Positions 28,266-36,359 of a stretch of 64,000 bases of DNA are shown piece by piece. The notes under the pieces were generated by a model, which saw nothing but the letters and a program-made list of their open reading frames with translations, was not told where the DNA came from and did not search any database. Positions within the stretch are counted from its first letter, which is position 1; every line of letters starts with the position of its first letter. A program made the translations under genes and the position numbers. Source of the DNA: Marinomonas maritima (lineage in GTDB: Bacteria; Pseudomonadota; Gammaproteobacteria; Pseudomonadales; Marinomonadaceae); NCBI RefSeq assembly GCF_024435075.2, contig NZ_JAMZEG020000001.1, forward strand, positions 744,001 through 808,000, in the 5' to 3' direction.

Positions 28266-29411
28266 TTATGCTTTGTCTGTAAATAGATTTTTGAGTATGC
28301 GAGTGTAAATTTCAGAGAGCTTATTTAGGCTATCGGCATCGACGCATTCGTTAATCTGGTGAATGGTAGCATTGATTGGACCAAGCTCCACGACCTGTGT
28401 ACCCATTTTGGCGATGAATCGGCCATCTGAGGTACCACCAGAAGTGGATAGTTCAGGAGTGATATTGACTGTCGTTTGAACCGCGTCAACCATGGCATCA
28501 ACGAGCTCTCCTGGTCGAGTTAGAAAAGGCAACCCGTTGTATGTCCATTTGATATCGTAGCGTAGTTCATGCCTGTCTAGAATGTCTATAACGCGAACTT
28601 TAAGTGCATCGAAGTCGAGTTCCGAAGAAAAGCGGAAATTAAACTGAGCATTGAGTTTACCAGGAACAACATTAGTAGCTCCCGTTCCCGCTTGTATATT
28701 TGATATTTGGAAGCTGGTTGGTGGGAAAAAATCGTTACCGTCATCCCAATGCGCACGCGCCATTTCATCAAGTGCGGGTGCTGCTAGGTGAATTGGGTTT
28801 TGCGCTAAATGTGGATAGGCAACGTGGCCTTGCTTCCCGTGCACGGTTAAATCACCACTAAATGAACCACGTCGACCATTTTTGATAATGTCGCCAAGCG
28901 TTTTAGTACTTGAAGGTTCACCTACAATGCACCAATCGATCTTTTCATTACGTGTCATAAGTGCATCCACGACACGTGTTGTACCGTCGACAAATGGACC
29001 TTCTTCATCACTGGTGATCAAGAAGGAGATTTGGCCTTGATGATCAGGGTGCTCTCCAATAAAAGTTTCTACAGCTGTAACCATAGCAGCAAGGCTGCCT
29101 TTCATGTCAGCCGCGCCGCGTCCGTAGAGCATGCCGTCGATAATGGCAGGAGAAAAAGGGGGGACTTTCCATTCAGCCTCAGGCCCTGTTGGCACAACGT
29201 CAGTGTGTCCGGCAAAACAAAGGTTTGGTCCGGAAGTGCCGCGTTTTGCATAAAAGTTTTTTACTTCTCCAAAAGGCATGTATTCAATGTTAAAACCCAC
29301 TTTTTTCAATCGTTCGATCATGAGGTCTTGGCAGCCTGCGTCTTCTGGGGTCACAGAAGGGCGAGAAATAAGGTCCACGGCAAGTTTTAGTGTAGGAGAT
29401 AAATTAGACAT
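28266..29411 (-). CDS. dapE: Succinyl-diaminopimelate desuccinylase
   Basis: Dizinc hydrolase of the lysine/diaminopimelate pathway that removes succinate from N-succinyl-LL-DAP. The 381-residue protein has the first zinc ligands in 'FAGHTDVVP' (His69), the bridging Asp in 'GRGAADMKGS' and the catalytic Glu in 'TSDEEG'. The late His is in 'INATIHQINECV'. It works with dapD and dapC a few kb upstream. It is separated from yffB by a small lipoprotein gene on the other strand, so it likely has its own promoter in 29412-29490. Confidence 0.96.
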   Translation of the reverse strand: MSNLSPTLKLAVDLISRPSVTPEDAGCQDLMIERLKKVGFNIEYMPFGEVKNFYAKRGTSGPNLCFAGHTDVVPTGPEAEWKVPPFSPAIIDGMLYGRGAADMKGSLAAMVTAVETFIGEHPDHQGQISFLITSDEEGPFVDGTTRVVDALMTRNEKIDWCIVGEPSSTKTLGDIIKNGRRGSFSGDLTVHGKQGHVAYPHLAQNPIHLAAPALDEMARAHWDDGNDFFPPTSFQISNIQAGTGATNVVPGKLNAQFNFRFSSELDFDALKVRVIDILDRHELRYDIKWTYNGLPFLTRPGELVDAMVDAVQTTVNITPELSTSGGTSDGRFIAKMGTQVVELGPINATIHQINECVDADSLNKLSEIYTRILKNLFTDKA

Positions 29412-29490
29412 TCTTTACCTTTGTGTTAGTTTTCGCTACCTTATGAATGATTCTGTTACTATAACAGGAGATTCATACAAAGGTGGGATT

Positions 29491-29694
29491 ATGAAATTAG
29501 GTGTTGTTGTATTTTTGGGTTTGATTTCTGCTAGTTGTAGCCTTTTTCAGCAACCAGTTATTCAGGAGTCGTATTTCGTCCCGGTGATCCGTTCTGATAA
29601 TCCATCTTCTGGTTATACGCCAACGGTCACGCCTATGCCGTCACCTAAATCGAACAAAGAGAGACCACGTATTTATACGCCAGTTCTGCGCTAA
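29491..29694 (+). CDS. Small lipoprotein
   Basis: A 67-residue protein starting at ATG 29491, with AGGTGGG 3-9 bases upstream. An N-terminal lipoprotein signal ends in 'LISASC' (Cys16), followed by a short, Pro/Ser/Thr-rich mature part with 'TPTVTPMPSPKS'. No domain is visible. It is divergent from dapE and its last 4 bp overlap the end of yffB on the other strand. In E. coli yffB and dapE are adjacent, so this gene is an insertion in that pair. Earlier in-frame starts exist but would lie antisense inside dapE. Confidence 0.65.
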   Translation: MKLGVVVFLGLISASCSLFQQPVIQESYFVPVIRSDNPSSGYTPTVTPMPSPKSNKERPRIYTPVLR

Positions 29695-30035
29695 CGTAAC
29701 CTTTGGGTGTACTCATCAACACTGAAGCCTAAAATTATCGAATCATCGATTTTCAATAGGGGGCGTTTAACAATAGAAGATTGAGCAACCATGATATGGA
29801 CAGCGTTTTCATTGTCCATGGTGTTTTTCGTTTCTTCATCTAATTTGCGCCAAGTTGTGCCGCGTTTATTGATTACATTTTCCCAGCCGAGTTTGTCTAC
29901 CCATGCTTTTGCGGTAGCTTCATCTAAGCCTTCTTTCTTAAAGTCATGAAAGGTGTATGCAATATTGTTTGCATCTAACCAACGAAAGGCTTTTTTCATG
30001 GTATCGCAATTTTTGATGCCAAATATTTCAATCAT
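29691..30035 (-). CDS. yffB: ArsC/Spx-family protein YffB
   Basis: A 114-residue thioredoxin-fold protein of the ArsC/Spx family. It starts 'MIEIFGIKNCDTMKKAFRWL' with a single N-terminal Cys10 and contains 'RGTTWRKLD' and 'IVKRPLL', which match YffB rather than true arsenate reductases. The function is uncertain; glutathione-dependent thiol reduction has been suggested for the family. I chose ATG 30035, which gives the family's normal start; a TTG 15 bp upstream is less likely. It lies beside dapE and dapD, as in relatives. Confidence 0.9.
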   Translation of the reverse strand: MIEIFGIKNCDTMKKAFRWLDANNIAYTFHDFKKEGLDEATAKAWVDKLGWENVINKRGTTWRKLDEETKNTMDNENAVHIMVAQSSIVKRPLLKIDDSIILGFSVDEYTQRLR

Positions 30036-30052
30036 TTTTTTGTTCCGCAATA

Positions 30053-30080
30053 CGCCATTTTAAGTGCTCTCAAAATGGCG
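30053..30080. repeat. 9-bp inverted repeat between dapD and yffB
   Basis: CGCCATTTT (30053-30061) and AAAATGGCG (30072-30080) are exact complements with a 10-base loop. It lies just upstream of the yffB ribosome site in the minus-strand transcript. No T-run follows, so attenuation or mRNA stabilisation is more likely than termination. Confidence 0.6.
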
Positions 30081-30107
30081 CTTCTTGGTTATTAGTGTTT
30101 TCTATTT

Positions 30108-31145
30108 TTAGTTATGGGCGTGAAGTACTTCGTTTAGTGCGATGGCTGTCTTATTGGTTTTGCATTCAATCGCGCCAGTTTCTGAGTTACGACGAAATAA
30201 AAGATCCGATTGACCCGATAGTTCGCGTGCTTTGACAGTAGAGACGATTTGATTGTTTTCATCCAGAACGGCCACTTTAGAGCCAGCCGTAATATACAAA
30301 CCAGACTCTACGATACAGCGATCACCAAGACCAATGCCAATGCCGGCATTAGCGCCAATCAAGCATTTTTCGCCAACGCCAATGACAATGTTACCACCGC
30401 CAGACAGTGTACCCATAGTTGAGCAGCCGCCACCTAGGTCAGAACCATTACCGACGACCACGCCAGCAGAAATACGGCCTTCCACCATACTAGAGCCAAG
30501 AGTACCAGCATTGAAGTTGACAAAACCTTCATGCATAACGGTTGTGCCTTCGGCTAGGTGGGCGCCTAAGCGAACACGTGCAGCATCACCGACACGGATG
30601 CCAGTAGGAACAATGAAGTTTAGCATTTTAGGGAACTTATCAACGCTAAACACTTCAATGGTACGGCCTTCCATGCGTGCGTTTAGTTGACGATCTGCTA
30701 GTTCTCGTACGTCGATAGGGCCTTCGCTTGTCCATGCTGTATTAATCAGTAGGCCAAACATACCATCTAATATTGTATTGTGAGGCTTGACTAGGCGGTG
30801 CGAGATTAGTTGAAGCTTTAGATATACTTCTGCTGGGTTACTTGGTGCTTCATCAGTGACTAATACGCACAAAACAATAGGCTTAGTAGATGCTTTTAAG
30901 CGAGAAGCTAGCTCTGCTTGTTCTATGTTTCCCGCTTTTAAAAGGCTCATGTGTAAGCGGTTTAGATCACCTTCTTCCAGTACAAGTGTCGCGTTTCCAC
31001 ATTCATAATTGGTGCTTTCTAAAAGTGCATCCAGCGTACCCTTTTCTGGATTAAGACTTGGTGCTGAATAGAAAACTTCTAGCCAATTGTCTTCTTTGTT
31101 TTGTGTGCCGATACCAAGACCGAACGCGAAGATTGTGTTGCTCAT
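30108..31145 (-). CDS. dapD: Tetrahydrodipicolinate N-succinyltransferase, long form
   Basis: Succinylates tetrahydrodipicolinate using succinyl-CoA in the lysine/DAP pathway. The 345-residue protein is the long form found in Pseudomonas and actinobacteria rather than the 274-residue E. coli form. A left-handed beta-helix of hexapeptide repeats runs from about 175 to 290, with 'EGTTVMHEGFVNFNAGTLG' and 'GGGCSTMGTLSGGG' visible. I chose ATG 31145, with GGAG 8 bases upstream, over an in-frame start five codons earlier. dapC lies upstream and yffB downstream. Confidence 0.95.
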   Translation of the reverse strand: MSNTIFAFGLGIGTQNKEDNWLEVFYSAPSLNPEKGTLDALLESTNYECGNATLVLEEGDLNRLHMSLLKAGNIEQAELASRLKASTKPIVLCVLVTDEAPSNPAEVYLKLQLISHRLVKPHNTILDGMFGLLINTAWTSEGPIDVRELADRQLNARMEGRTIEVFSVDKFPKMLNFIVPTGIRVGDAARVRLGAHLAEGTTVMHEGFVNFNAGTLGSSMVEGRISAGVVVGNGSDLGGGCSTMGTLSGGGNIVIGVGEKCLIGANAGIGIGLGDRCIVESGLYITAGSKVAVLDENNQIVSTVKARELSGQSDLLFRRNSETGAIECKTNKTAIALNEVLHAHN

Positions 31146-31193
31146 GTGTGGTTTCTCCAACTGGATTATCTATATAAAGAGATTACTAAGGGG

Positions 31194-32381
31194 TTATCTG
31201 CGACTGAGGAAGTCTTTAATTCTCTTTGCTGCCTCAACGCATTCAGATTCTTCGGCAACTAACGCCATGCGAATGTGGCGATCACCAGGGTTGACACCTT
31301 CTACTTCTCGACCTAAATAGCTTCCGGGTAAGACGACAACGGACTCTTCTTGATACAGTAAAGTACAAAAATCTTCGTCTTTCATATTCAGCTCAGGCCA
31401 TAAGTAAAAGCCTGCCTCAGGTTTAGATACGGACATAATAGGCGATAATATACCTAAAACGGAATCAAACTTACGGGTGTATATTTCGCGATTTTTAATG
31501 ACATGTTCTTCATCATTCCAAGCTGCAATAGATGCATCTTGGTGGTGAATTGGCATGGCGCATCCTTGGTAAGTTCTATAAAGTAAAAAGGGCTTCAATA
31601 TAGATGCGTCGCCCGCTACAAACCCAGAGCGTAGGCCTGGTAGATTGGAGCGTTTTGAAAGAGACTGGAAAATCAAGCAGTGGTTATAATCTATATGCCC
31701 TAATATTTGACATGCTTCAAGTAATCCTAGAGGAGCTTGATCACCAAAGTATATTTCTGAATAACATTCATCAGCGACGATGGTAAAGTTGAAGGTATTG
31801 GCTTTCTCTATGAGGTAAGCGTATTGGTCTAATGTTGTAATGGTGCTACTTGGGTTGTTGGGCGAGCAAACGAACAACACTTCGCAACGCTGCCAGATAC
31901 TATCGTCAACGAGCTGGTAATCAACCTTGTAGTTGGTTTTGGCGCCACAAGGTAGAAAGTGAAGTTCTGCTCCAGCTAGAATGCCAGCACCTTCATAAAT
32001 TTGGTAAAAAGGGTTTGGACTGACAACAAGCGAGTTCTGTTTTTCGCCAACCAGTGTTTGAGTGATAGCGAAAAGCGCTTCTCGAGTTCCTGTTACTGGC
32101 AAGATCTCTGTGTCTGGATCGAGGTTATCAAGTTTAAAGCGACGTTTTGTCCATTCGCTCATCGCATTTCTTAACGATAACTCACCTTTGGTGCTTGGGT
32201 ATTTGCTGACACCACTTAAGCTTTTGGCAAGTGTATCGAGCACAATGGCTGGCGCTTCGTGTTGAGGCTCACCAATGGTTAGTTTGATAAGGGTTTTTTC
32301 GGGGTTTGGCGATAGCCCTTCTAGAAGCTCTGCAAGCTTTTGGAAAGGATATGGGTGCAAAGAGTGTATAAGAGGGTTCAT
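31194..32381 (-). CDS. dapC: N-succinyldiaminopimelate aminotransferase
   Basis: PLP-dependent class I/II aminotransferase that forms N-succinyl-LL-DAP from the product of DapD. The 395-residue protein has 'CSPNNPSSTI', 'VADECYSEIYF' and the PLP lysine in 'QSLSKRSNLPGLRSGF'. 'RIMALVAE'-like residues ('RHIRMALVAE') bind carboxylate near the end. It belongs to the Pseudomonas-type dedicated DapC, supported by its place between dapD and glnD. It ends 48 bp before the dapD start. Confidence 0.93.
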   Translation of the reverse strand: MNPLIHSLHPYPFQKLAELLEGLSPNPEKTLIKLTIGEPQHEAPAIVLDTLAKSLSGVSKYPSTKGELSLRNAMSEWTKRRFKLDNLDPDTEILPVTGTREALFAITQTLVGEKQNSLVVSPNPFYQIYEGAGILAGAELHFLPCGAKTNYKVDYQLVDDSIWQRCEVLFVCSPNNPSSTITTLDQYAYLIEKANTFNFTIVADECYSEIYFGDQAPLGLLEACQILGHIDYNHCLIFQSLSKRSNLPGLRSGFVAGDASILKPFLLYRTYQGCAMPIHHQDASIAAWNDEEHVIKNREIYTRKFDSVLGILSPIMSVSKPEAGFYLWPELNMKDEDFCTLLYQEESVVVLPGSYLGREVEGVNPGDRHIRMALVAEESECVEAAKRIKDFLSRR

Positions 32382-32387
32382 CGGTCT

Positions 32388-35081
32388 TTAATCCATCGCT
32401 TGAGAAAAACGGTCTATTTTCTCTTTTAAAAGGGTGCAAATTCTATTCATATTTTCTGTGTCGGTAATAAGGTCGCCATTTTCTTCTGTGATATAAAAAG
32501 TATCCTCTACACGTTCACCTAGTGTGGCAATTTTTGCTTTGTGAAGCATGATGTTGTTGTTCATGAAAAACTGTCCTACTAGAGCCAGTAGTCCAGGTCT
32601 ATCTGGTGCAGTTATTTCTAGTGCAGACCACACTTCTTCGGGTTGGCTGACAAAATGTGCGGTTGCCGGAGAATTGAATATTTTCAAAATTCTTGGTGTG
32701 TGGCGCTGGACGACGCTTTCATACATTGATGGTGTTTCAAGTTGTTTCATCAGCGTTTTTCGAATAAGAGCGATACGCTCTTTGTCTAGATATAGGTTGG
32801 TGTCGTTGTCATTGCTGTCCATAACAACAAAGCTGTCTAAAGTGAAGTTGTCTGTCGTGTGGCTTATTTTGGCGTCCAAAATGGTAAGACCAAGTTGTTC
32901 AAAGGTTGCTGCAGTAACAGCAAAAAGGTGTTTGCTGATGGGCATATAGATGAATATTTTGCTGGCACCAGAGAAATTACGTCCACCTAAAGGGGTGATT
33001 GCTATTAGAGGTTTTTCACTTGGGCGGTGGCGTAAAATGGCTTCTGTATTCCAAGCTATTTCATCACCATTTGAGCGAATAAAATACTCGTCTTCGATCG
33101 ATTCCCAAATTTTTTCTGCTTCCATAATATCGACATTACGTTCGATAATAATTTCCAGTGCGCGTTGTTTATGCTCGTCGCTTATCATATCGGCATCGAT
33201 AGGGAAGTCTAAGCCTCGACGCAGTGCGCGCTTAGTTTCTAAATATAGCTGACGCATAAGAGACGCTCGCCAGCTGTTCCACATGGTCGGATTGGTAGCA
33301 TTAATATCAGCTACGGTGAGAATAAATAGATAGTCTAAATGCTCTTGGTCTTTGACGTAGCTGGCGAACTCCCAAATTACTTCTGGGTCTGAAATGTCTT
33401 TGCGCTGGGCTGTAACAGACATGTATAGGTGGTTTCTGACCAACCAAACAACAAGTTCAGTGTCTTGCTTTGATAGTCCGTGACGTTCACAGAAGGCTTG
33501 GGCATCGATGCAGCCTAATTCAGAATGGTCCCCACCACGACCTTTTGCAATGTCATGATATAGGCCTGCAATGTACACCAATTCTACTTTTTGAACATGG
33601 CGTATGGCTTGGCTCGAGATAGGGAATTTTTGTTTGTACTCTGGAAGCCATAAGCGGCGTAAATTTTCAACTACCTGTAGTGTGTGTGCATCAACGGTAT
33701 AAATATGAAAAAGATCGTGTTGCATTTGGCCTATGATTGCGCCAAATTCTGGTAAATATCGGCCAAGCAAACCTAGGTGCTTCATAGATCTCAATATGCT
33801 TGTGAGATTGTGAGGGCTGGATATTATGTCTAAAAAAAGGTCTGTGTTTTCTTTGCGGTTTCTGAAGTTGTCGTCGACTAGTTCAAGGTTGTCGCGCAGC
33901 TGCCTCATTGTGTTGGCGCGAATGCCTTTTATATTCTCATGAGTGCCCAGTAAAACATAAATTTCCAGCATGCTAGACGGATGATCTTGGAATAGTGTGG
34001 TGGAGCGAGCTTCCAATTGTCCGTTAGCAACCTGAAAATGATTGTTAATGATTTCGATAGGAGTGACGTCGTCTTTGGCTAAAAAGGATTCTTCAAAGTG
34101 CTGTAAGAGCAAGTCGTTAAGTTGTTGAATAGCCGCAACGCTTTGGTAATAGCCTTGCATAAAGCGTTCGACATTACGCTTCAGATCGTCGTCGTCAAAT
34201 CCAAACAGTTTTGCGAGTGTGCGCTGATGATCAAAAAGCAGTCTGTCTTCTTTGCGTCCTGCTACGATGTGCAAAGCCCAGCGTATTCTCCATAAATGGC
34301 TTACCGCACCTTTGAGTTGAATGTATTCATCTTCTGATAAAAAGTGTTTTTCTATGAGGGCACTTAATCTGTTTGTGTGTAAGTGGCGCTTGGCAACCCA
34401 GTCGATGACTTGCATGTCTCTTAGCCCGCCTGGGCATTCTTTCAGGTTGGGTTCTAAGTTGTAGGCTGTATTTTGGTATTTTGCGTGGCGTTGCTTTTGT
34501 TCTGCTAATTTGGCCTGATAAAAAGAGTGGCCATCCCACATTTGAGAAATGTCGACGTGTAGCTTTAATGTGGCTTGCAAGTCTGATGGGCCTGTTAGGG
34601 TTCTAGACTCAATCAAATTGGTAATAATGGTGATGTCTTTGGCTGCCATTTCGGTGCATTCGTCGATAGTTCGAACACTATGGCCGATGTCTAAATTGAT
34701 GTCCCAAAGAAAGGTGATAAAGGCTTCGATTTTATTTTTGGGCGCCGACGTTTCATTTTTAATAAGGATTAAAAGATCGATGTCAGATTTAGGGTGAAGC
34801 TCACCACGTCCATATCCACCAACGGCGATGAGGCTGACATGCTTCTCATTATTAAGCCCTTTTGCAATCCAGGCGGCTTGTAGTACTTCGTCATAAAACG
34901 AAGATAGCCCTTTGACGAGTTTTTCTATTGGGTAGAGGGAGTGAAAAAGGTCGTTATATATTGTTGTTTTTTCTTCAATGATGGCTTTGTAGTGAGAAAT
35001 AGAGCAGCTATGTTGAGCCAGTACATTTTTCTCTTTCTCAGTAAGTAATGGCGGAGCGTCTGGAAAAGCAGGGAAGTCCAT
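32388..35081 (-). CDS. glnD: Bifunctional PII uridylyltransferase/uridylyl-removing enzyme
   Basis: Nitrogen sensor that uridylylates PII proteins when glutamine is low and removes the group when it is high. The 897-residue protein has the nucleotidyltransferase motif 'GGYGRGELHPKSDIDLLIL' (88-106) and an HD hydrolase domain with 'YHDIAKGRGGDHSELG'. Two C-terminal ACT domains sense glutamine, the last with 'ALEITAPDRPGLLALVG'. GAGG lies 7 bases before ATG. It lies 6 bp upstream of dapC and downstream of map, the same order as in Pseudomonas. Confidence 0.97.
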   Translation of the reverse strand: MDFPAFPDAPPLLTEKEKNVLAQHSCSISHYKAIIEEKTTIYNDLFHSLYPIEKLVKGLSSFYDEVLQAAWIAKGLNNEKHVSLIAVGGYGRGELHPKSDIDLLILIKNETSAPKNKIEAFITFLWDINLDIGHSVRTIDECTEMAAKDITIITNLIESRTLTGPSDLQATLKLHVDISQMWDGHSFYQAKLAEQKQRHAKYQNTAYNLEPNLKECPGGLRDMQVIDWVAKRHLHTNRLSALIEKHFLSEDEYIQLKGAVSHLWRIRWALHIVAGRKEDRLLFDHQRTLAKLFGFDDDDLKRNVERFMQGYYQSVAAIQQLNDLLLQHFEESFLAKDDVTPIEIINNHFQVANGQLEARSTTLFQDHPSSMLEIYVLLGTHENIKGIRANTMRQLRDNLELVDDNFRNRKENTDLFLDIISSPHNLTSILRSMKHLGLLGRYLPEFGAIIGQMQHDLFHIYTVDAHTLQVVENLRRLWLPEYKQKFPISSQAIRHVQKVELVYIAGLYHDIAKGRGGDHSELGCIDAQAFCERHGLSKQDTELVVWLVRNHLYMSVTAQRKDISDPEVIWEFASYVKDQEHLDYLFILTVADINATNPTMWNSWRASLMRQLYLETKRALRRGLDFPIDADMISDEHKQRALEIIIERNVDIMEAEKIWESIEDEYFIRSNGDEIAWNTEAILRHRPSEKPLIAITPLGGRNFSGASKIFIYMPISKHLFAVTAATFEQLGLTILDAKISHTTDNFTLDSFVVMDSNDNDTNLYLDKERIALIRKTLMKQLETPSMYESVVQRHTPRILKIFNSPATAHFVSQPEEVWSALEITAPDRPGLLALVGQFFMNNNIMLHKAKIATLGERVEDTFYITEENGDLITDTENMNRICTLLKEKIDRFSQAMD

Positions 35082-35158
35082 ACAAGAGCCTCGAAGAATG
35101 AGTGATATTTTCTAAAATGATGAATCTGTAAGTTTTGTATCTTAGTGCTAAAAAGTAG

Positions 35159-35178
35159 CGCCTCTCTTATGAGAAGCG
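35159..35178 (-). terminator. Weak candidate terminator at the end of map
   Basis: On the minus strand CGCTTCTC pairs with GAGAGGCG (one G-U pair) over the map stop codon, followed by CTACTTTTT. It could partly separate map from glnD. Confidence 0.35.
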
Positions 35179-36024
35179 TGTTTCTTCTGGTCGACGAGTT
35201 AGTACTTCTACACCATCTGCGGTGACGAGCAAAGTGTGCTCGTATTGTGCGGATAGACGGCCGTCTTTAGTTTTAGCAATCCAGTTGTCTGGGCCTGTGT
35301 GTTTCACTTGTTTTTTTCCGGCATTGATCATTGGTTCGATGGTCAGAGTCATGCCTTCTTCTAGCATCACGCCTGTGCCTGCTACACCATAATGTGCAAC
35401 TTGCGGTTCACCATGAAAAGTGGTGCCGACGCCATGGCCGCAATACTCTTCTACGACAGAGCAGTGGTTTTTGTGAGCATGAGCTGAAATAGCGGCACCG
35501 ATATCACCAAGACGAACACCGGGTTTAACGAGGTCAATCGCAAGGTAAAGGCACTCTTGAGTAATTTTGGCCAGACGTTCCGCATGTGGTAGAGCTGGTC
35601 CGGCGAAAAACATTCTGCTGGTGTCACCGTAATAGCCATCTTTGATGATAGTGATGTCAATATTGACCGTATCGCCTTTTTTCAACGCTTTGTCGTTTGG
35701 AATACCATGGCAAATAACATCATTGACCGATGTGCAGCAAGATTTAGGGAAACCATGGTAGTTTAATGGTGCTGGGATGGCGCCTTGCTCTTTAATAATG
35801 TAGTTATGAGCGATAATGTCTATTTGTTCCGTTGATACGCCTGGTACAACAAATTCCTCCAGCATGACTAAAACGTCTGCAGCCAGTTTTCCAGCCACTC
35901 TCATCCCTTCAATATCGCTGATATCTGTGAAGCGAGTGGATGCTGGTCGAGGTGTCCAGCTGGGAGCGTCTACACGGCCATCTTTTGTTAGCTTTTCAAC
36001 TTTTTGTAGGATTTCGTTGCTCAT
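35167..36024 (-). CDS. map: Methionine aminopeptidase, type I
   Basis: Removes the initiator methionine from nascent proteins. The 285-residue protein has all five metal ligands: Asp123 ('NIDIT'), Asp134 ('YGDTS'), His197 ('YCGHGVG'), Glu230 ('TIEPM') and Glu262 ('YEHTLLV'). They are offset by about 26 from E. coli, because the N-terminus carries an extension of that size with 'APSWTPRPASTRF'. The gene is divergent from rpsB, a conserved arrangement. The 335 bp between them hold a minus-strand hairpin and the rpsB promoter and leader. Confidence 0.96.
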   Translation of the reverse strand: MSNEILQKVEKLTKDGRVDAPSWTPRPASTRFTDISDIEGMRVAGKLAADVLVMLEEFVVPGVSTEQIDIIAHNYIIKEQGAIPAPLNYHGFPKSCCTSVNDVICHGIPNDKALKKGDTVNIDITIIKDGYYGDTSRMFFAGPALPHAERLAKITQECLYLAIDLVKPGVRLGDIGAAISAHAHKNHCSVVEEYCGHGVGTTFHGEPQVAHYGVAGTGVMLEEGMTLTIEPMINAGKKQVKHTGPDNWIAKTKDGRLSAQYEHTLLVTADGVEVLTRRPEETRFS

Positions 36025-36126
36025 AATTAGCGCATCTTTAAATAGTTTATGTCTATATTGATAGTATGTTGCGGGATATTCTACATGACTTGAGCGATAG
36101 AATCGCCTCTCAAATTGAAAAAAAAC

Positions 36127-36144
36127 ACGTGCCAGAGGGCACGT
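36127..36144 (-). terminator. Hairpin with T-run, minus strand, upstream of map
   Basis: ACGTGCC (36127-36133) and GGCACGT (36138-36144) form a 7-bp stem with a 4-base loop. In minus-strand RNA it is followed by GU and a run of U. It lies about 100 bases upstream of map, so it could be an attenuator in a map leader or a barrier between the divergent promoters. Confidence 0.5.
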
Positions 36145-36181
36145 TAAAAAAGATTCAGGTCTTTTTGTTTTATGTCAAATG

Positions 36182-36190
36182 TGGTATAAA
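36182..36190 (+). promoter_or_regulatory. Extended -10 promoter of rpsB-tsf
   Basis: TGG followed by TATAAA (36182-36190) is an extended -10 element, followed directly by a GC-rich stretch (ACGCCCGCC). A GC-rich discriminator is typical of promoters shut down by ppGpp, as expected for ribosomal protein operons. No good -35 is visible. Confidence 0.6.
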
Positions 36191-36196
36191 ACGCCC

Positions 36197-36359
36197 GCCT
36201 GTCGGACTATTGGTTCGAAATAGGTAAAAAACTTTAAAAAACTAACGATCTTGCCGCAATAAAATAAAGTGTCTGGGGTGTCATTGGTTGCCTTAAACCT
36301 TGTTTGACTGACGCTTTTAGCTGGTAAGCACAAATAACCCAAATATAAAGGATAGTAAA
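36197..36359 (+). promoter_or_regulatory. Long 5' leader of rpsB
   Basis: The distance from the predicted start of transcription to the rpsB ATG is about 160 bases, without an ORF. In E. coli a leader of similar length binds S2 and represses rpsB-tsf translation. I infer the same here from position and length; I have not matched the structure. AAAGGA lies 8 bases before the ATG. Confidence 0.45.

Noticed and set aside
30253..30690. 145-codon frame antisense to dapD
   Set aside because: Lies wholly inside a well-supported gene and its proline- and serine-rich product is typical of a reading-frame shadow.
32548..33252. Two consecutive frames of 100-133 codons antisense to glnD
   Set aside because: Shadows of glnD; compositions are unlike neighbouring proteins.
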